A DNA stretch of 64,000 bases from Nonlabens sp. (GCF_018401815.1 NZ_JAGYKG010000002.1:62001-126000); one strand, 5' to 3'; shown: positions 41,270-51,480, counted from the stretch's first letter. A program made the numbers and translations. The notes: generated from the letters alone by a model not told the origin.

Positions 41270-43705
41270 ATGGAATCGTATATGATTTATTTGCCAATTC
41301 TTTTGGCAGTTTTGGGGCTAGTTTACATGCTCATTAAAAAATCCTGGGTGATGAAACAGGATGCTGGCGACGGCAAAATGAAAGAAATTTCAGATTACAT
41401 CTATGAAGGCGCTTTGGCCTTTTTAAAAGCAGAATATCGATTACTGGCCATTTTTGTGGCAGTGGTAAGTGTATTACTGGTCATTGTTTCCATGGTTGTT
41501 CCTTCTACGCACTGGATGATTGTTATCGCATTTATTTTTGGAGCAATATTTTCCGCTTTTGCAGGGAATATAGGGATGAAAATCGCTACCAAAACCAACG
41601 TAAGAACCACACAGGCCGCTCGTACGAGTTTGCCCAAAGCCCTAAGCATCTCTTTTGGAGGAGGCATGGTAATGGGACTAGGCGTTGCTGGTCTTGCCGT
41701 TTTAGGTTTAACAGGATTCTTTTTATTGTTCTATCATTTCTTTATGGGTGGAGAATGGACTGATAATGATGCCATGACCGTTGTACTTGAAACACTTGCA
41801 GGATTTTCATTAGGTGCAGAATCTATCGCGCTTTTTGCTCGTGTAGGTGGAGGTATTTATACCAAAGCAGCTGATGTAGGTGCTGACCTTGTAGGTAAAG
41901 TAGAAGCAGGAATCCCTGAAGACGATCCTCGTAATCCTGCAACAATTGCTGATAATGTAGGAGATAACGTAGGTGATGTAGCTGGAATGGGAGCAGATTT
42001 ATTTGGTTCTTATGTAGCCACAGTTCTAGCGGCAATGGTTCTCGGTAATTATGTGATCAGAGATATGGGCGGTGATATCGTCAATGAAGGCTTTGGCGGA
42101 ATAGGACCTATCTTATTGCCAATGTCCATCGCTGGTGTAGGGATTATTATTTCTATGATTGGAATGATGTTAGTAAAGATTAAAAGCAACGATGCTAAAG
42201 AAGCTCAGGTTATGAGTGCGCTGAATGTGGGTAACTGGACGTCTATAGTTTTAGTTGCAGTTGCTTGTTACGTTCTTTGTATGTGGATGCTTCCTGAAAC
42301 CATGCAAATGGAATTTTTTGGTGAAGGGGTGATGGAAATCTCTTCTATGAATGTTTTTTATGCGACATTAGTTGGACTAGTGGTTGGCGCAGTGATCTCA
42401 TCAGTAACCGAATATTATACCGGTTTAGGAAAAAAACCTATACTTAAAATTGTACAACAATCTTCTACTGGTGCAGGAACAAATATCATTGCGGGTCTTG
42501 CGACGGGTATGATTTCAACTTTTCCATCCGTTTTACTCTTTGCAGCTGCCATCTGGTCGTCTTATGCTTTTGCAGGTTTCTACGGAGTGGCGCTGGCAGC
42601 AAGTGCGATGATGGCCACTACAGCTATGCAATTAGCAATTGATGCCTTTGGTCCTATATCTGATAATGCCGGTGGTATTGCAGAGATGAGTGAACAAGAA
42701 CCTATCGTACGAGAGCGTACTGATATTTTAGACGCTGTAGGAAATACAACGGCGGCAACCGGCAAAGGGTTTGCTATTGCTTCGGCAGCCTTGACCTCTT
42801 TAGCCTTATTTGCAGCTTATGTAACTTTTACAGGAATAGACGGAATTAATATTTATAAAGCTCCAGTTCTTGCGATGTTATTCGTAGGGGGTATGGTGCC
42901 TGTTGTGTTTAGCGCACTAGCAATGAATGCAGTAGGAAAAGCAGCCATGGAAATGGTAGAAGAAGTAAGACGTCAGTTTAGAGAGATTCCAGGAATTATG
43001 GAAGGTACTGGCAAACCTCAATACGATAAATGCGTGGATATTTCTACAAAAGCTTCTCTAAAAGAAATGATGTTACCAGGGTTATTGACCATTGGTTTTC
43101 CATTGGTCATTGCTTTTGTACCGATGATTTTTGGTATGGATCATCTTGCCATTGCAGAGATGTTAGGAGGCTATATGGCTGGAGTTACGGTAAGTGGTGT
43201 CTTGTGGGCAATTTTTCAAAACAACGCAGGTGGCGCATGGGATAACGCAAAGAAATCTTTTGAAGCAGGCGTAGAAATCAATGGGGAGATGACTTATAAA
43301 GGCTCTGAGGCTCATAAAGCTGCGGTAACTGGAGACACGGTTGGAGATCCTTTTAAGGATACTTCTGGTCCTTCTATGAATATTTTAATCAAATTAACTT
43401 GTTTAATAGGTCTTGTTGTTGCTCCTATATTAGGTGGGCATACAGAAGAAGGTCAGGCAGCATTATCAACGCCTAAACCGGTAGTACAAGAAGTAGTAGT
43501 AAATAGCAATGCCAACAATACGATTCAAAATGTTGATATTCAAAAAACAGTAGATGAAGCAACCGGAATCGTTACGGCTAAGGTTACTGTAAAAACCAAA
43601 GTAAACGGTGCAACAGTGAGCAAAACTCATAATTTAACCGGTACAAAAACTGAGGTAGATGCAAAAATTGCAAAAATTGATAAGAAAGTAAGTAACTTCA
43701 ACTAG
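41270..43705 (+). CDS. hppA: Ion-translocating membrane pyrophosphatase
   Basis: Inner-membrane pump that couples pyrophosphate hydrolysis to cation export. 811 residues, about 16 spans. Substrate site: [38 protein letters not shown] and later [27 protein letters not shown] and [14 protein letters not shown]. The sequence [16 protein letters not shown], with Ala where potassium-independent enzymes have Lys, points to the potassium-dependent class, most often sodium-pumping. The last about 90 residues (from [14 protein letters not shown]) are a hydrophilic extension beyond the final span, with a strand-rich [20 protein letters not shown] segment, not found in most relatives. Single gene with terminator. 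Confidence 0.93.
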   Translation: MESYMIYLPILLAVLGLVYMLIKKSWVMKQDAGDGKMKEISDYIYEGALAFLKAEYRLLAIFVAVVSVLLVIVSMVVPSTHWMIVIAFIFGAIFSAFAGNIGMKIATKTNVRTTQAARTSLPKALSISFGGGMVMGLGVAGLAVLGLTGFFLLFYHFFMGGEWTDNDAMTVVLETLAGFSLGAESIALFARVGGGIYTKAADVGADLVGKVEAGIPEDDPRNPATIADNVGDNVGDVAGMGADLFGSYVATVLAAMVLGNYVIRDMGGDIVNEGFGGIGPILLPMSIAGVGIIISMIGMMLVKIKSNDAKEAQVMSALNVGNWTSIVLVAVACYVLCMWMLPETMQMEFFGEGVMEISSMNVFYATLVGLVVGAVISSVTEYYTGLGKKPILKIVQQSSTGAGTNIIAGLATGMISTFPSVLLFAAAIWSSYAFAGFYGVALAASAMMATTAMQLAIDAFGPISDNAGGIAEMSEQEPIVRERTDILDAVGNTTAATGKGFAIASAALTSLALFAAYVTFTGIDGINIYKAPVLAMLFVGGMVPVVFSALAMNAVGKAAMEMVEEVRRQFREIPGIMEGTGKPQYDKCVDISTKASLKEMMLPGLLTIGFPLVIAFVPMIFGMDHLAIAEMLGGYMAGVTVSGVLWAIFQNNAGGAWDNAKKSFEAGVEINGEMTYKGSEAHKAAVTGDTVGDPFKDTSGPSMNILIKLTCLIGLVVAPILGGHTEEGQAALSTPKPVVQEVVVNSNANNTIQNVDIQKTVDEATGIVTAKVTVKTKVNGATVSKTHNLTGTKTEVDAKIAKIDKKVSNFN

Positions 43706-43725
43706 AGCAACACTTTTTTAAAATT

Positions 43726-43763
43726 AAATCCCATTGTGATACAGTCGCAATGGGATTTTTTTA
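43726..43763 (+). terminator. hppA terminator
   Basis: Stem AAATCCCATTG / CAATGGGATTT (43726-43736, 43748-43758) followed by T residues, 21 bp after the hppA stop. Confidence 0.92.
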
Positions 43764-44003
43764 TGGCTCAAATGCTAGGGTCTTACAACTTTTTAAATGA
43801 TGCATTTTCTATGATTAGAACCATAGGTTTTCTGTTTCTTGCATAAAGCTAACTCGACATAGTACGGCAAGAGAAATGCACAATACGGCTAAAAAAATGA
43901 GGTTGCCATAGCGTTAACACGCAAAGGTTTTTAGTATGGTTAATACCCATCTCTTATCTTTCACTGCGACAATCGCAGCAAATATCCTCAAGGGAATAAG
44001 TTG

Positions 44004-44225
44004 CTAGATGTCTTTACAGGAAGCTTCAAAAGATTCTGGAAAAAGCGTGGTCATGTAACCGTTTTGTGGGCTATCAGAGGCATAGGTATTTGTTGAAACT
44101 AGTCTAAAGACGTCTGAGGCGATGACCATATCAATAGGCGTAGACATTAATTCCATCTTCCTTTTTAATTCTGCTTCAGGTTTTAATGGGTTGTTTGTGC
44201 GTTTCGTTGACCTCCAAAACAACAT
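44004..44225 (-). CDS. Doubtful small orphan ORF
   Basis: 73 codons from ATG 44225, in the otherwise gene-free 43764-44287. The product (MLFWRSTKRTNNPLKPEAELKR at the start; SPQNGYMTTLFPESFEASC near the end) has no signal, span or known motif. It does not overlap any gene in another frame, so it is not a shadow, but it may be a fragment of a decayed gene. The rest of this gap (43770-44000) shows nothing recognisable. Confidence 0.25.
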   Translation of the reverse strand: MLFWRSTKRTNNPLKPEAELKRKMELMSTPIDMVIASDVFRLVSTNTYASDSPQNGYMTTLFPESFEASCKDI

Positions 44226-44287
44226 AATAAAAATGCGATCAGTATATTTTTCAAGGGGTATGAGCTGTAATGACTTTAAAAATAATT

Positions 44288-44330
44288 ACTAAAAAAACTC
44301 TATTGAAGCCCTTGGTTTCCAATAGAGTTT
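44288..44330 (-). terminator. metK terminator
   Basis: Minus strand stem AAACTCTATTG / CAATAGAGTTT (arms 44295-44305 and 44320-44330), then a T run; 26 bp beyond the metK stop. Confidence 0.88.
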
Positions 44331-44355
44331 GTAATCTTATGGACGACTTAAATAT

Positions 44356-45618
44356 CTAATCAGCTATACTAAATGCTTTTTTTACTACATCTACATAATC
44401 CAATTTTTCCCAAGTAAACAACTCCACTTCACATTCGACTCTTCCGTTATAGGGAGATTCAAATACTAATTTTTCTATTCGAGGGGTCCTGCCCATATGA
44501 CCATAAGCCGCTGTTTCAGAATAGATAGGATTTCTCAATTTTAATCGAGACTCTATAGCTGCGGGACGCATGTCAAAGATTTGGGCAACTTTTTTAGAAA
44601 TCTCTCCATCGGTAAGATTTACTGTCGCAGTTCCATAAGTATCCACATTAATAGAAGTAGGTTCTACAACGCCTATAGCATAAGAAACCTGCACCAATAC
44701 TTCTGTTGCAAGGCCTGCAGCTACTAGGTTTTTAGCAACGTGACGAGAGGCATAAGCAGCACTTCTGTCTACTTTTGAAGGGTCTTTTCCAGAAAAAGCA
44801 CCACCACCGTGAGCACCTTTACCACCATAAGTGTCTACAATGATCTTACGACCCGTAAGTCCAGTATCCCCGTGTGGGCCACCGATGACAAATTTACCAG
44901 TAGGATTAATATGGTAGGTAATGTCATCATTAAACAATTTTTGTGCGTATGCAGGAAGCAATTCCTTGACACGGGGGATCAAGATCTCCAAAAGATCTTT
45001 TTTGATTTGTGCCAGCATCGCTTGGTCATCATCATTAAAATCGTCGTGTTGTGTAGAAATAACGATGGCCTCGATACGCTGAGGTACATTGTCATCACTG
45101 TATTCAATAGTCACCTGCGATTTGGCATCTGGGCGCAAATAGGTAATGTCTTTCATTTCACGTCTTAATGCCGCTAATTCAATAAGGATTTTATGGGAAA
45201 TATCTAATGCAAGTGGCATGTAGTTCTCGGTCTCGTTAGTTGCATAACCGAACATCATCCCTTGGTCTCCAGCACCTTGCTCTTCTTTAGTAGCGCGATC
45301 TACACCTTGGTTGATGTCCTGAGACTGTTCATGAATCAATGAAATAACCCCACAAGAGTCGCCAGAAAACTGATAAGCACCTTTGGTATAACCAATTTTG
45401 TTGATGACGTCCCGAGCAATCTGCGCGGCGTCTATATAGGTATCAGATTTCACTTCGCCCGCAAGTACCACCTGTCCAGTGGTTACAAGTGTCTCACAAG
45501 CCACCTTTGATTCTGGATCAAAAGCCAAAAAATTATCTAATAAAGCATCACTGATTTGGTCAGCGACTTTGTCTGGATGTCCTTCACTAACGGACTCTGA
45601 AGTAAATAAGTAAGGCAT
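44356..45618 (-). CDS. metK: S-adenosylmethionine synthase
   Basis: Makes SAM from methionine and ATP. 420 residues. [75 protein letters not shown] and the loop Lys/Asp residues are all present. The protein is about 35 residues longer than the E. coli enzyme, as in other Bacteroidota. It is transcribed away from the riboswitch-led methionine operon, whose product it consumes. A palindrome variant (45631-45644) lies 12 bp before the start codon, within the leader. Confidence 0.97.
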   Translation of the reverse strand: MPYLFTSESVSEGHPDKVADQISDALLDNFLAFDPESKVACETLVTTGQVVLAGEVKSDTYIDAAQIARDVINKIGYTKGAYQFSGDSCGVISLIHEQSQDINQGVDRATKEEQGAGDQGMMFGYATNETENYMPLALDISHKILIELAALRREMKDITYLRPDAKSQVTIEYSDDNVPQRIEAIVISTQHDDFNDDDQAMLAQIKKDLLEILIPRVKELLPAYAQKLFNDDITYHINPTGKFVIGGPHGDTGLTGRKIIVDTYGGKGAHGGGAFSGKDPSKVDRSAAYASRHVAKNLVAAGLATEVLVQVSYAIGVVEPTSINVDTYGTATVNLTDGEISKKVAQIFDMRPAAIESRLKLRNPIYSETAAYGHMGRTPRIEKLVFESPYNGRVECEVELFTWEKLDYVDVVKKAFSIAD

Positions 45619-46226
45619 TGAATAGTTGCTCTTTCGCGAAAGCGAAACAAAAACAAACTAATTTTTTAAGATGAACCATCTTTGTAAAACTCGCTTGAAT
45701 CGTAATACCTCGCGTGATTAATAATAAAAATAGGTAGATGTGGCTGTATTGTTTTGCGCAGTACACTGTTTTAGCGTTTTATGTCTCGAATCTAATTTCG
45801 GGACGAGGTCGCAAGCAGCCAAATCTTTCCTCTATAATGAAACGCAAAGGTACTACATGTCATTCTTTAATAATACCAATGGTATAAGATTATTAACAAC
45901 TGCTATAATCAGATCTTATGGCTAAAACGCACTAGCTGCATTTTTAATAAGCTGCTAAAATCCAAAGGGTCTTTGATTACAAGTAGACGAGGAAAAGATC
46001 TTGGACTTATGTTTGATCAAAGACACAGCTAGAGCAGCTCTTATCATTAACTTATAAATTAAATAGAGCAGCCAGAAGCTTTTTTTACCTCGTTAACGGC
46101 TATCTATACTGCTATCAGAGCAACAAAAGAAATAAAAACACAGGCTATTAATGATCTTAAAATCAATGGATACCATGTTAACCCAAAAAACCCTACAAAA
46201 TAAATAGGATAATAAACTCTTAAAAA
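45619..46226. other. Gene-free stretch between metK and the methionine operon
   Basis: About 600 bp. Contains an inverted repeat GTCTCGAA-TCTAAT-TTCGGGAC near 45782-45803, similar to the GTCCCGAAC...TTCGGGA part of the composite repeat seen elsewhere. A frame at 46066-46203 reads TSLTAIYTAIRATKEIKTQ then AINDLKINGYHVNPKNPTK without a start codon, perhaps the tail of a lost gene. A 61-codon frame at 45740 has no support. Confidence 0.4.
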
Positions 46227-46259
46227 TTTGGAAATAAGAATTAGTTTTGTCCATCTTTG
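46227..46259 (+). promoter_or_regulatory. Likely promoter of the methionine operon
   Basis: TTTG (46227-46230), 21-nt spacer, CATCTTTG (46252-46259), seven of eight matches to TAnnTTTG. It would start transcription about 15 nt before the SAM aptamer. Confidence 0.45.
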
Positions 46260-46283
46260 CCATCACGTTCATAGCCTTACTGA

Positions 46284-46403
46284 AATTATCAAGAAAGGAC
46301 GAGGGATCAGACCCATCGACTCCTTAGCAACCCTTTATTTATGGATACCATAAATAGAGAAGGTGCTAAATTCTGCTCACAGCTTTTGTGAGAATAGATG
46401 ATG
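46284..46403 (+). promoter_or_regulatory. SAM riboswitch (S-box/SAM-I type)
   Basis: Core order of the S-box aptamer: ATCAAGAAAGG, GAGGGATCAGACCC, ATCGACTCCTTAGCAACCC, a P3-type hairpin TTTATTTATGG/CCATAAATAGA, AAGGTGCTAAATTC, a P4-type hairpin CTCACA-GCTT-TTGTGAG, then AGATGAT closing P1 with ATCA. Upstream of metY-metX-hom, all methionine genes, so SAM binding should repress them. The first start codon is about 300 nt further on, so the switching structure is unclear. Confidence 0.88.
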
Positions 46404-46701
46404 CAAACAATAGTAGGTTCATACGACCACAAGTTTCTTTTTTGATTTTTATTTCTGAGCCATTGCTCGGAAACTAAATCTGTATTTCTAATTGGTTTTG
46501 AGCTTTATATCAGTTTAACAACGATATGGGGTGTTTCAAGTTGCTCGTTTTCGTTTTATGGTATGGTGTTCAATTTTCATAGCTACTTCTATATAAATGG
46601 ATTCTAGTTACCTAAAACAAAAAAGCAACATGGTTTTATTTACGCCATCCCATTGTTAAAATGATAAGATTTTAATTTTTAATTTATAAAAGAAACTTAT
46701 T
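46404..46701 (+). other. Long leader between SAM aptamer and metY
   Basis: 298 nt of untranslated leader. It contains a stable hairpin TTTCTGAGC-CATT-GCTCGGAAA (46452-46473) preceded, not followed, by a T run, so it is not a classic terminator. No alternative pairing with the aptamer was obvious by eye. No ORF of note. Confidence 0.5.
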
Positions 46702-47991
46702 ATGTCTCAAAAATTTTCAACAAATGCACTTCATGCAGGTCATGATGTAAAGAATAATGGGGGTACCAGAGCAGTTCCATTGTATCAATCCACTAGTTAT
46801 GTGTTTAACAATAGCGATCATGCTGCACATCTTTTTGCACTGGCAGAACCTGGATACATTTACACTAGAATTAATAACCCTACAGTAGATGTGCTTGAGC
46901 AACGTCTTGCTGCGCTAGAAGGAGGAATAGCTGCAGTGGCAACGGCTTCGGGAACCAGTGCTATTTCTACCACTTTATTAACGCTTTTACGTGCTGGTGA
47001 TCACATAGTGGCGAGCAATTCTCTATATGGAGGTACGTTCAACTTGCTGTCGGTGACTTTACCTCGTTTTGGAATTACTACCACATTTGTGAATCCTAAT
47101 GAAGAGGATGCCTTTACAAAGGCAATACAAGAAAACACCCGTGCTATTTTTGTGGAGTCTCTTGGAAATCCAAAACTAGACGTACTCGATCTTAAGAAAA
47201 TCAGTGCGCAAGCAAAAACAGCTCGTGTTCCGTTTATCGTTGATAACACCGTGGCAACGCCTTACTTATTAAATCCAATTGAGTATGGAGCAACTATTGT
47301 GATCCATTCACTTACTAAATACATCAATGGTAATGGAACAGCGCTAGGGGGTATTATCATCGACTCAGGAACCTTTGACTGGACCAATGGCAAGTTTCCA
47401 GAATTTACAGAACCTAGTGCAGGGTACCACGGGTTGATCTATAGTGAGGCTCTAGAGGCAGCAGCTTTTATTGCCAAAGTGCGCATCGAAGGACTACGTG
47501 ATCTAGGTGGAGCGATCTCCCCTTTCAATGCTTGGCAAATTATTCAAGGCCTAGAAACCTTGGCTTTAAGAATCGATAAACATTCTCAAAATGCACTGGA
47601 ATTGGCTCAATGGTTACAATCTAAAGAAGAAGTAGAATGGGTGAATTATCCAGGTTTAGCAACTAGTGATTACTACGATCTAGCCAAAGAGTATTTGCCT
47701 AAAGGGCAAAGCGGTATTGTAACTTTTGGAGTTAAAGGGGGTTATGAAGTTGCAAAAAAAGTAGTAGACAGTACCAAAGTCTTTTCTTTACTGGCTAATA
47801 TAGGAGACAGCAAATCATTGATCATCCATCCGGCGAGTACCACACACCAGCAGTTAAAAGAAGAAGATCAATTAAGTACTGAGGTGACTAAAGACTTGAT
47901 CAGACTTTCTGTAGGTCTAGAAGATCTTACGGATCTCACAGCCGATTTAGAACAGGCATTTGCCGCTATTGATAAAAAAATCTTGGTTTAA
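46702..47991 (+). CDS. metY: O-acetylhomoserine sulfhydrylase (aminocarboxypropyltransferase)
   Basis: PLP enzyme that makes homocysteine from O-acetylhomoserine and sulfide. 429 residues, the length of MetY rather than MetB (about 390). FSTNALHAGHDV, PLYQSTSYVF, PGYIYTRINNPTVDVLE, ATASGTSAISTTLLTLL and the PLP-lysine motif VIHSLTKYINGNGTALGG are present. First gene after the SAM riboswitch; its TAA is directly followed by the metX ATG. Confidence 0.94.
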   Translation: MSQKFSTNALHAGHDVKNNGGTRAVPLYQSTSYVFNNSDHAAHLFALAEPGYIYTRINNPTVDVLEQRLAALEGGIAAVATASGTSAISTTLLTLLRAGDHIVASNSLYGGTFNLLSVTLPRFGITTTFVNPNEEDAFTKAIQENTRAIFVESLGNPKLDVLDLKKISAQAKTARVPFIVDNTVATPYLLNPIEYGATIVIHSLTKYINGNGTALGGIIIDSGTFDWTNGKFPEFTEPSAGYHGLIYSEALEAAAFIAKVRIEGLRDLGGAISPFNAWQIIQGLETLALRIDKHSQNALELAQWLQSKEEVEWVNYPGLATSDYYDLAKEYLPKGQSGIVTFGVKGGYEVAKKVVDSTKVFSLLANIGDSKSLIIHPASTTHQQLKEEDQLSTEVTKDLIRLSVGLEDLTDLTADLEQAFAAIDKKILV

Positions 47992-49008
47992 ATGACTGGT
48001 GGTCTAAAATATATCGAGCTTCCAGATTTTAAATTAAAGTCGGGAAAAGTACAAGATATTAGTGTTTCCTATCAGATTTTTGGGCGTGCGTTGCATACGG
48101 CGCCCATTATTCTGGTCAACCATGCGCTTACAGGGAATTCTTCTGTGATAGACTGGTGGAGCGACCTGATAGGTGAGGAAAAAGTAATTGATACCACCCA
48201 GTTTACTGTAGTGGCTTTTGATATACCCGGGAATGGTTTTGATGGATCTATAGATCATTTGATCTTTAATTATCAAGATTGGACCTTGTTTGATGTGGGT
48301 TCCGCTTTCGCGAAAGCGCTTCAAGTATTACATATCTCGTTTATAGACCTAGGACTGGGAGGAAGCATAGGAGGTGCCTTATTATGGGAAATGCTAGCGC
48401 AACAACCCGAATTATTTGGGACCATAGTGCCAATAGCCGCAGACTGGAAAGCAACCGACTGGGTCGTAGCTTGTTGTCATATTCAAGAATCTATTCTTGC
48501 GACCTCAAGCAAACCTGTAGAAGTAGCTAGACAACACGCGATGACTTTTTATAGGTCGCCGCAAGGATTGCGCTATAAATTTAAAAGGAGTAAGGAAAAC
48601 ACCGCTTTTAAGGTCCAAGAATGGTTGGATTTCCATGGTGTCGAATTAAAAAAGCGATTTTCATTACCTGCTTATAGATTGTTAAACCAATTGTTATGTA
48701 GCGCCAATGCTGCTATTCATAGCAATGAAAGCATTTTCAAGGCGATCGCTGCATCTCAAACGGCCATCGAGATAGTTGCTATAGATACAGACGGGTTTTT
48801 TGTTGCTGATGAAGATCGCAGGACTTATGTTTTGCTGAAAGAAGAACGGGATATCAATTATCATGAAATTTCTTCTATTCACGGCCACGATGCCTTTTTA
48901 ATCGAGCACGATCAACTTAAGGAGGTACTTTGCAAGGTCATAAAAAACCGATTGTCTAAAACTTCAAAAAGCATTTGTAATAACATCAGCTCACTTCAAA
49001 ATGCCTAG
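47992..49008 (+). CDS. metX: Homoserine O-acetyltransferase-like alpha/beta hydrolase
   Basis: 338 residues. Context (between metY and hom) and fold indicate the enzyme that acylates homoserine. ILVNHALTGNSSV forms the oxyanion region, DLGLGGSIGGALLWEM the nucleophile elbow (Ser in GGSIGG), and the catalytic His is in SSIHGHDAFLIE, with an Asp before it (AIDTDGFF). FYRSPQGLRYKF corresponds to the MetX lid. Divergent from classical MetX, as is usual for the family in Flavobacteriia. The in-frame palindrome (48303-48318) encodes SAFAKAL in a helix. Confidence 0.85.
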   Translation: MTGGLKYIELPDFKLKSGKVQDISVSYQIFGRALHTAPIILVNHALTGNSSVIDWWSDLIGEEKVIDTTQFTVVAFDIPGNGFDGSIDHLIFNYQDWTLFDVGSAFAKALQVLHISFIDLGLGGSIGGALLWEMLAQQPELFGTIVPIAADWKATDWVVACCHIQESILATSSKPVEVARQHAMTFYRSPQGLRYKFKRSKENTAFKVQEWLDFHGVELKKRFSLPAYRLLNQLLCSANAAIHSNESIFKAIAASQTAIEIVAIDTDGFFVADEDRRTYVLLKEERDINYHEISSIHGHDAFLIEHDQLKEVLCKVIKNRLSKTSKSICNNISSLQNA

Positions 49009-50117
49009 TGACCTATGTAAAACTTAATAATTTGAAAAACATACACTTATATATATTTGGAATAGGTAATGTGGGGAGTACCTTGATTGATCAAGTACTA
49101 CAGTCACATACCTTTTTTAGACAGCAACATGGTATAGATCTAAGTATCGTAGGTCTTGCCAATTCCAAACGAGTTTTATTGGATTTAGAAGGAATTTCTA
49201 AAAACTGGAAAGATGACTTTGACAATTTATCTGAAGCTCGAGAAGCAGATAGTTTTTATAAGGTTTCCAGTCTTTGTGACGCCACTAAAATTGCTGTAGA
49301 TGCAACCGCGAGTAAAGAGGTTGCTCAGTGCTACCCAGAGCTTCTAGAAAATAACTTTAATATAGTAACGGCAAATAAAATTGCCAATTCGTTGTCACAA
49401 GATTTTTACGATTTGATACGGGTATTATTGATCAAAAAGAACTTATGCTTTGAATATGAAACGAACGTGGGTGCAGGATTACCTATTGTGCAATCGATTC
49501 ATGATTTGTATAGTAGCGGGGAGCAATTATTTGCGGTAAACGGGGTGTTCTCTGGTTCTTTGAGTTACATCTTTAATCGTTTTAGTGAGGAACAAATACC
49601 ATTTTCTGAGATTGTTATCGATGCCTTAAAAGGCGGTTATACCGAGCCAGACCCTAGAGAAGATCTTTCTGGGAATGATGTGGCAAGAAAGTTATTGGTT
49701 CTAGCTCGTGAAGCAGGATTAAAACTAGAGTTTGATGATATAGAGATACAGAACTTGGTGATTCCATCACTGAGAACAGCTTCGCTATATCAATTTTTGG
49801 AAGAGGTAAAGCAACTAGACCCTGTTTTGCAAGAAAAGAAGGAGTCTTTAAAAGAAGGGGAGGTCCTAAGGCATTTAGGCGAATTGGACGTTCTTCATAA
49901 AAAACTTAAGGTATCGCTTAAGGCTGTAAAAAAAGAACGTCCTGCGGGTCAGTTAAAAGGCAGTGATGGTTTTTTTGAAATTTATTCAGAAAGCTATGCG
50001 GCAAATCCCTTAGTGATCAAAGGTGCTGGTGCTGGAAAGGCGGTTACCGCTCGAGGTTTGTTAGCTGATATTATCAAGGTGAGTAAAGCGTCTCAGGAAG
50101 TTTTAGTGTTTAGATAA
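49008..50117 (+). CDS. Homoserine dehydrogenase
   Basis: 369 residues, beginning with GTG 49008 that overlaps the metX TAG by one base. IFGIGNVGSTLIDQVL is the dinucleotide-binding loop; ATASKEVAQCYPELL, NVGAGLPIVQSI, GVFSGSLSYIFNRF and GGYTEPDPREDLSGNDVARKL are the catalytic blocks. It ends after KGAGAGKAVTARGLLADI with no ACT domain, so feedback by threonine is not expected. No aspartate kinase is fused. Last gene of the SAM-controlled operon, supplying homoserine to MetX. Confidence 0.93.
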   Translation: MTYVKLNNLKNIHLYIFGIGNVGSTLIDQVLQSHTFFRQQHGIDLSIVGLANSKRVLLDLEGISKNWKDDFDNLSEAREADSFYKVSSLCDATKIAVDATASKEVAQCYPELLENNFNIVTANKIANSLSQDFYDLIRVLLIKKNLCFEYETNVGAGLPIVQSIHDLYSSGEQLFAVNGVFSGSLSYIFNRFSEEQIPFSEIVIDALKGGYTEPDPREDLSGNDVARKLLVLAREAGLKLEFDDIEIQNLVIPSLRTASLYQFLEEVKQLDPVLQEKKESLKEGEVLRHLGELDVLHKKLKVSLKAVKKERPAGQLKGSDGFFEIYSESYAANPLVIKGAGAGKAVTARGLLADIIKVSKASQEVLVFR

Positions 50118-50144
50118 TTTAAATGTATCAAGTGATGGGTCATA

Positions 50145-50168
50145 ATTTCGCTTTCGCGAAAGCGAAAT
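50145..50168. repeat. Iterated palindrome, full 24-bp form
   Basis: Second perfect ATTTCGCTTTCGCGAAAGCGAAAT, 28 bp after the homoserine dehydrogenase stop. The rest of the gap to the Rrf2 gene (50169-50416) shows no gene. Confidence 0.95.
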
Positions 50169-50416
50169 AACTATTAATCTATTGTGCTATACTAAAGGCA
50201 AATGTGCTGCTGTGGCATAATTCTGGATGTACTGAAATCACTCCACTCCATTGATGCACTTTTTTTTAGAGCAGCAAGCCCTATTCCATGTCCCTTTTGG
50301 CCGTCGCTATTGTATCTACTTGACTTATGTTGTGCAATTTGTAGCGTATGTTGATGGAAAGTTAAGAATCGTATTTCAGACATAGCATAGAATAACAGAA
50401 AGCATTAGATTTGATG

Positions 50417-50824
50417 ATGCTCTCAAGAAAAACTAAATACGGTATAAAGGCCCTCGCTTATCTTGCAAAACAGGAAAGCCGCTCTCCCATAGCAATTGCA
50501 TCTGTAGCAGAGGCTGAGAATATTCCTCATAAATTTCTAGAAGCAATTCTTTTGGAATTGCGAAAGAATAGCATTTTGGCTAGTCGTAAAGGGAAAGGTG
50601 GTGGATATTATTTGATGCAAAGTCCAGAAAAAATCAGAATGTCTACGGTTCACCGTATTTTAGAAGGCCCCATTGCAATGCTTCCTTGCGTGAGTCTCAA
50701 TTTTTATGAAAAATGTGAGGACTGTGTGGATGAAGATGCTTGCTCGGTGAACAGGCTCATGATTCAAGTAAGAGATAATACCCTTGCTGTTTTAGAAAAT
50801 CAAACGTTACAAGATTTGATTTAA
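50417..50824 (+). CDS. Rrf2-family transcriptional regulator
   Basis: Winged-helix regulator of 135 residues. ATG 50417 (MLSRKTKYGIKALAYLAKQE) fits the family best, but ATG 50414 is also possible. The recognition region is IASVAEAENIPHKFLEAILLELRKNSILASRKGKGGGYYL, and the sensor part LPCVSLNFYEKCEDCVDEDAC carries four Cys, which in relatives such as IscR bind an Fe-S cluster; CymR-type proteins instead respond to sulfur metabolites. Its site between the methionine operon and a ferredoxin system suits a sulfur or Fe-S role. Confidence 0.9.
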   Translation: MLSRKTKYGIKALAYLAKQESRSPIAIASVAEAENIPHKFLEAILLELRKNSILASRKGKGGGYYLMQSPEKIRMSTVHRILEGPIAMLPCVSLNFYEKCEDCVDEDACSVNRLMIQVRDNTLAVLENQTLQDLI

Positions 50825-51143
50825 TTTCACAAACAAGCTTTTTTTAAAGAGCACCTCTATGCTATTTAGTAGTACATTTTAATGCTTTTATGCAGTTGAC
50901 CGATGAAATTTGCGCAGCTCTATCCTGTGTTTGTAAATAGTACTCGGGCAACGTGGTGGATCAATTTATTTTAATAGCCTTGCTCTTAAAAACCCTAGTG
51001 GCTATCAAACTTTTTATCAATCCCAGCGGCATCAAGACTTTCATGGGTATGGTATAGGGTCTGCAAGATTAGTTTTTAAGGTAAAATGGCGATTTTGTAA
51101 ATTATACCTGCCTTTATTGAATTAACTTTAATAAGAAGCTTTT
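50825..51143. other. Intergenic region upstream of candidate RNA
   Basis: About 320 bp with no gene and no terminator directly after the Rrf2 gene. TAACTTTA at 51123-51130 matches seven of eight positions of the -7 element, but the nearest upstream TTG (51095) is too far away for a standard promoter. Confidence 0.4.
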
Positions 51144-51348
51144 AAAATAACTATATGATTTTACCCTATCTGACTTGTAGGGTTTAAATAATGCGGTATA
51201 TTCGTGGGGTTAAGTTTTAACAAATTGTTTTGGATAGGTCAAATACCGCGAGTTGCTTCTAATATTAAGATGGGCTGTTTTTTTATTTTAAACTCTCGTG
51301 GTTGACCGTTCAAAAAATCAATACTCCGTCAATTCTGACGGTTTTTTT
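51144..51348 (+). ncRNA. Candidate 6S-like structured RNA
   Basis: Nested helices form one long rod: AAAATAA (51144-51150) with TTATTTT (51283-51289); CCC-u-ATCT (51164-51171) with AGATGGG (51268-51274); GCGGTAT (51193-51199) with ATACCGC (51243-51249). Between the last two helices both strands are unpaired, 21 and 18 nt, giving a large central bubble, the hallmark of 6S RNA, which mimics an open promoter. The apical part holds a small GTTAA/TTAAC hairpin. An intrinsic terminator follows on the same strand. 6S RNA is known in Bacteroidota; I have no alignment to prove this case. Confidence 0.4.
51326..51348 (+). terminator. Terminator of the candidate RNA
   Basis: CCGTCA-ATTC-TGACGG followed by seven T residues. 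It lies 500 bp after the nearest upstream plus-strand gene and 130 bp before the next start codon, so it must close a transcript that begins in this gap or read far from Rrf2. Confidence 0.85.
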
Positions 51349-51480
51349 GTTGTTATAAGTTTTTGAAAAAACAGCAGTTTCCTCCCTTCTTTCCACAATC
51401 ATAGAATTCCGTTAATCATTTGCTTAACTAGGGAATGATGACGACCTTTGCGTCGCTAAAATGTTAGCGTTAAAGTTGCT

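Noticed and set aside
45740..45925. 61-codon frame between metK and the SAM riboswitch
   Set aside because: Cysteine-rich nonsense composition and no start context; region looks non-coding.
50192..50383. Minus-strand 63-codon frame before the Rrf2 gene
   Set aside because: No domain, no promoter, and composition unlike the neighbouring genes.
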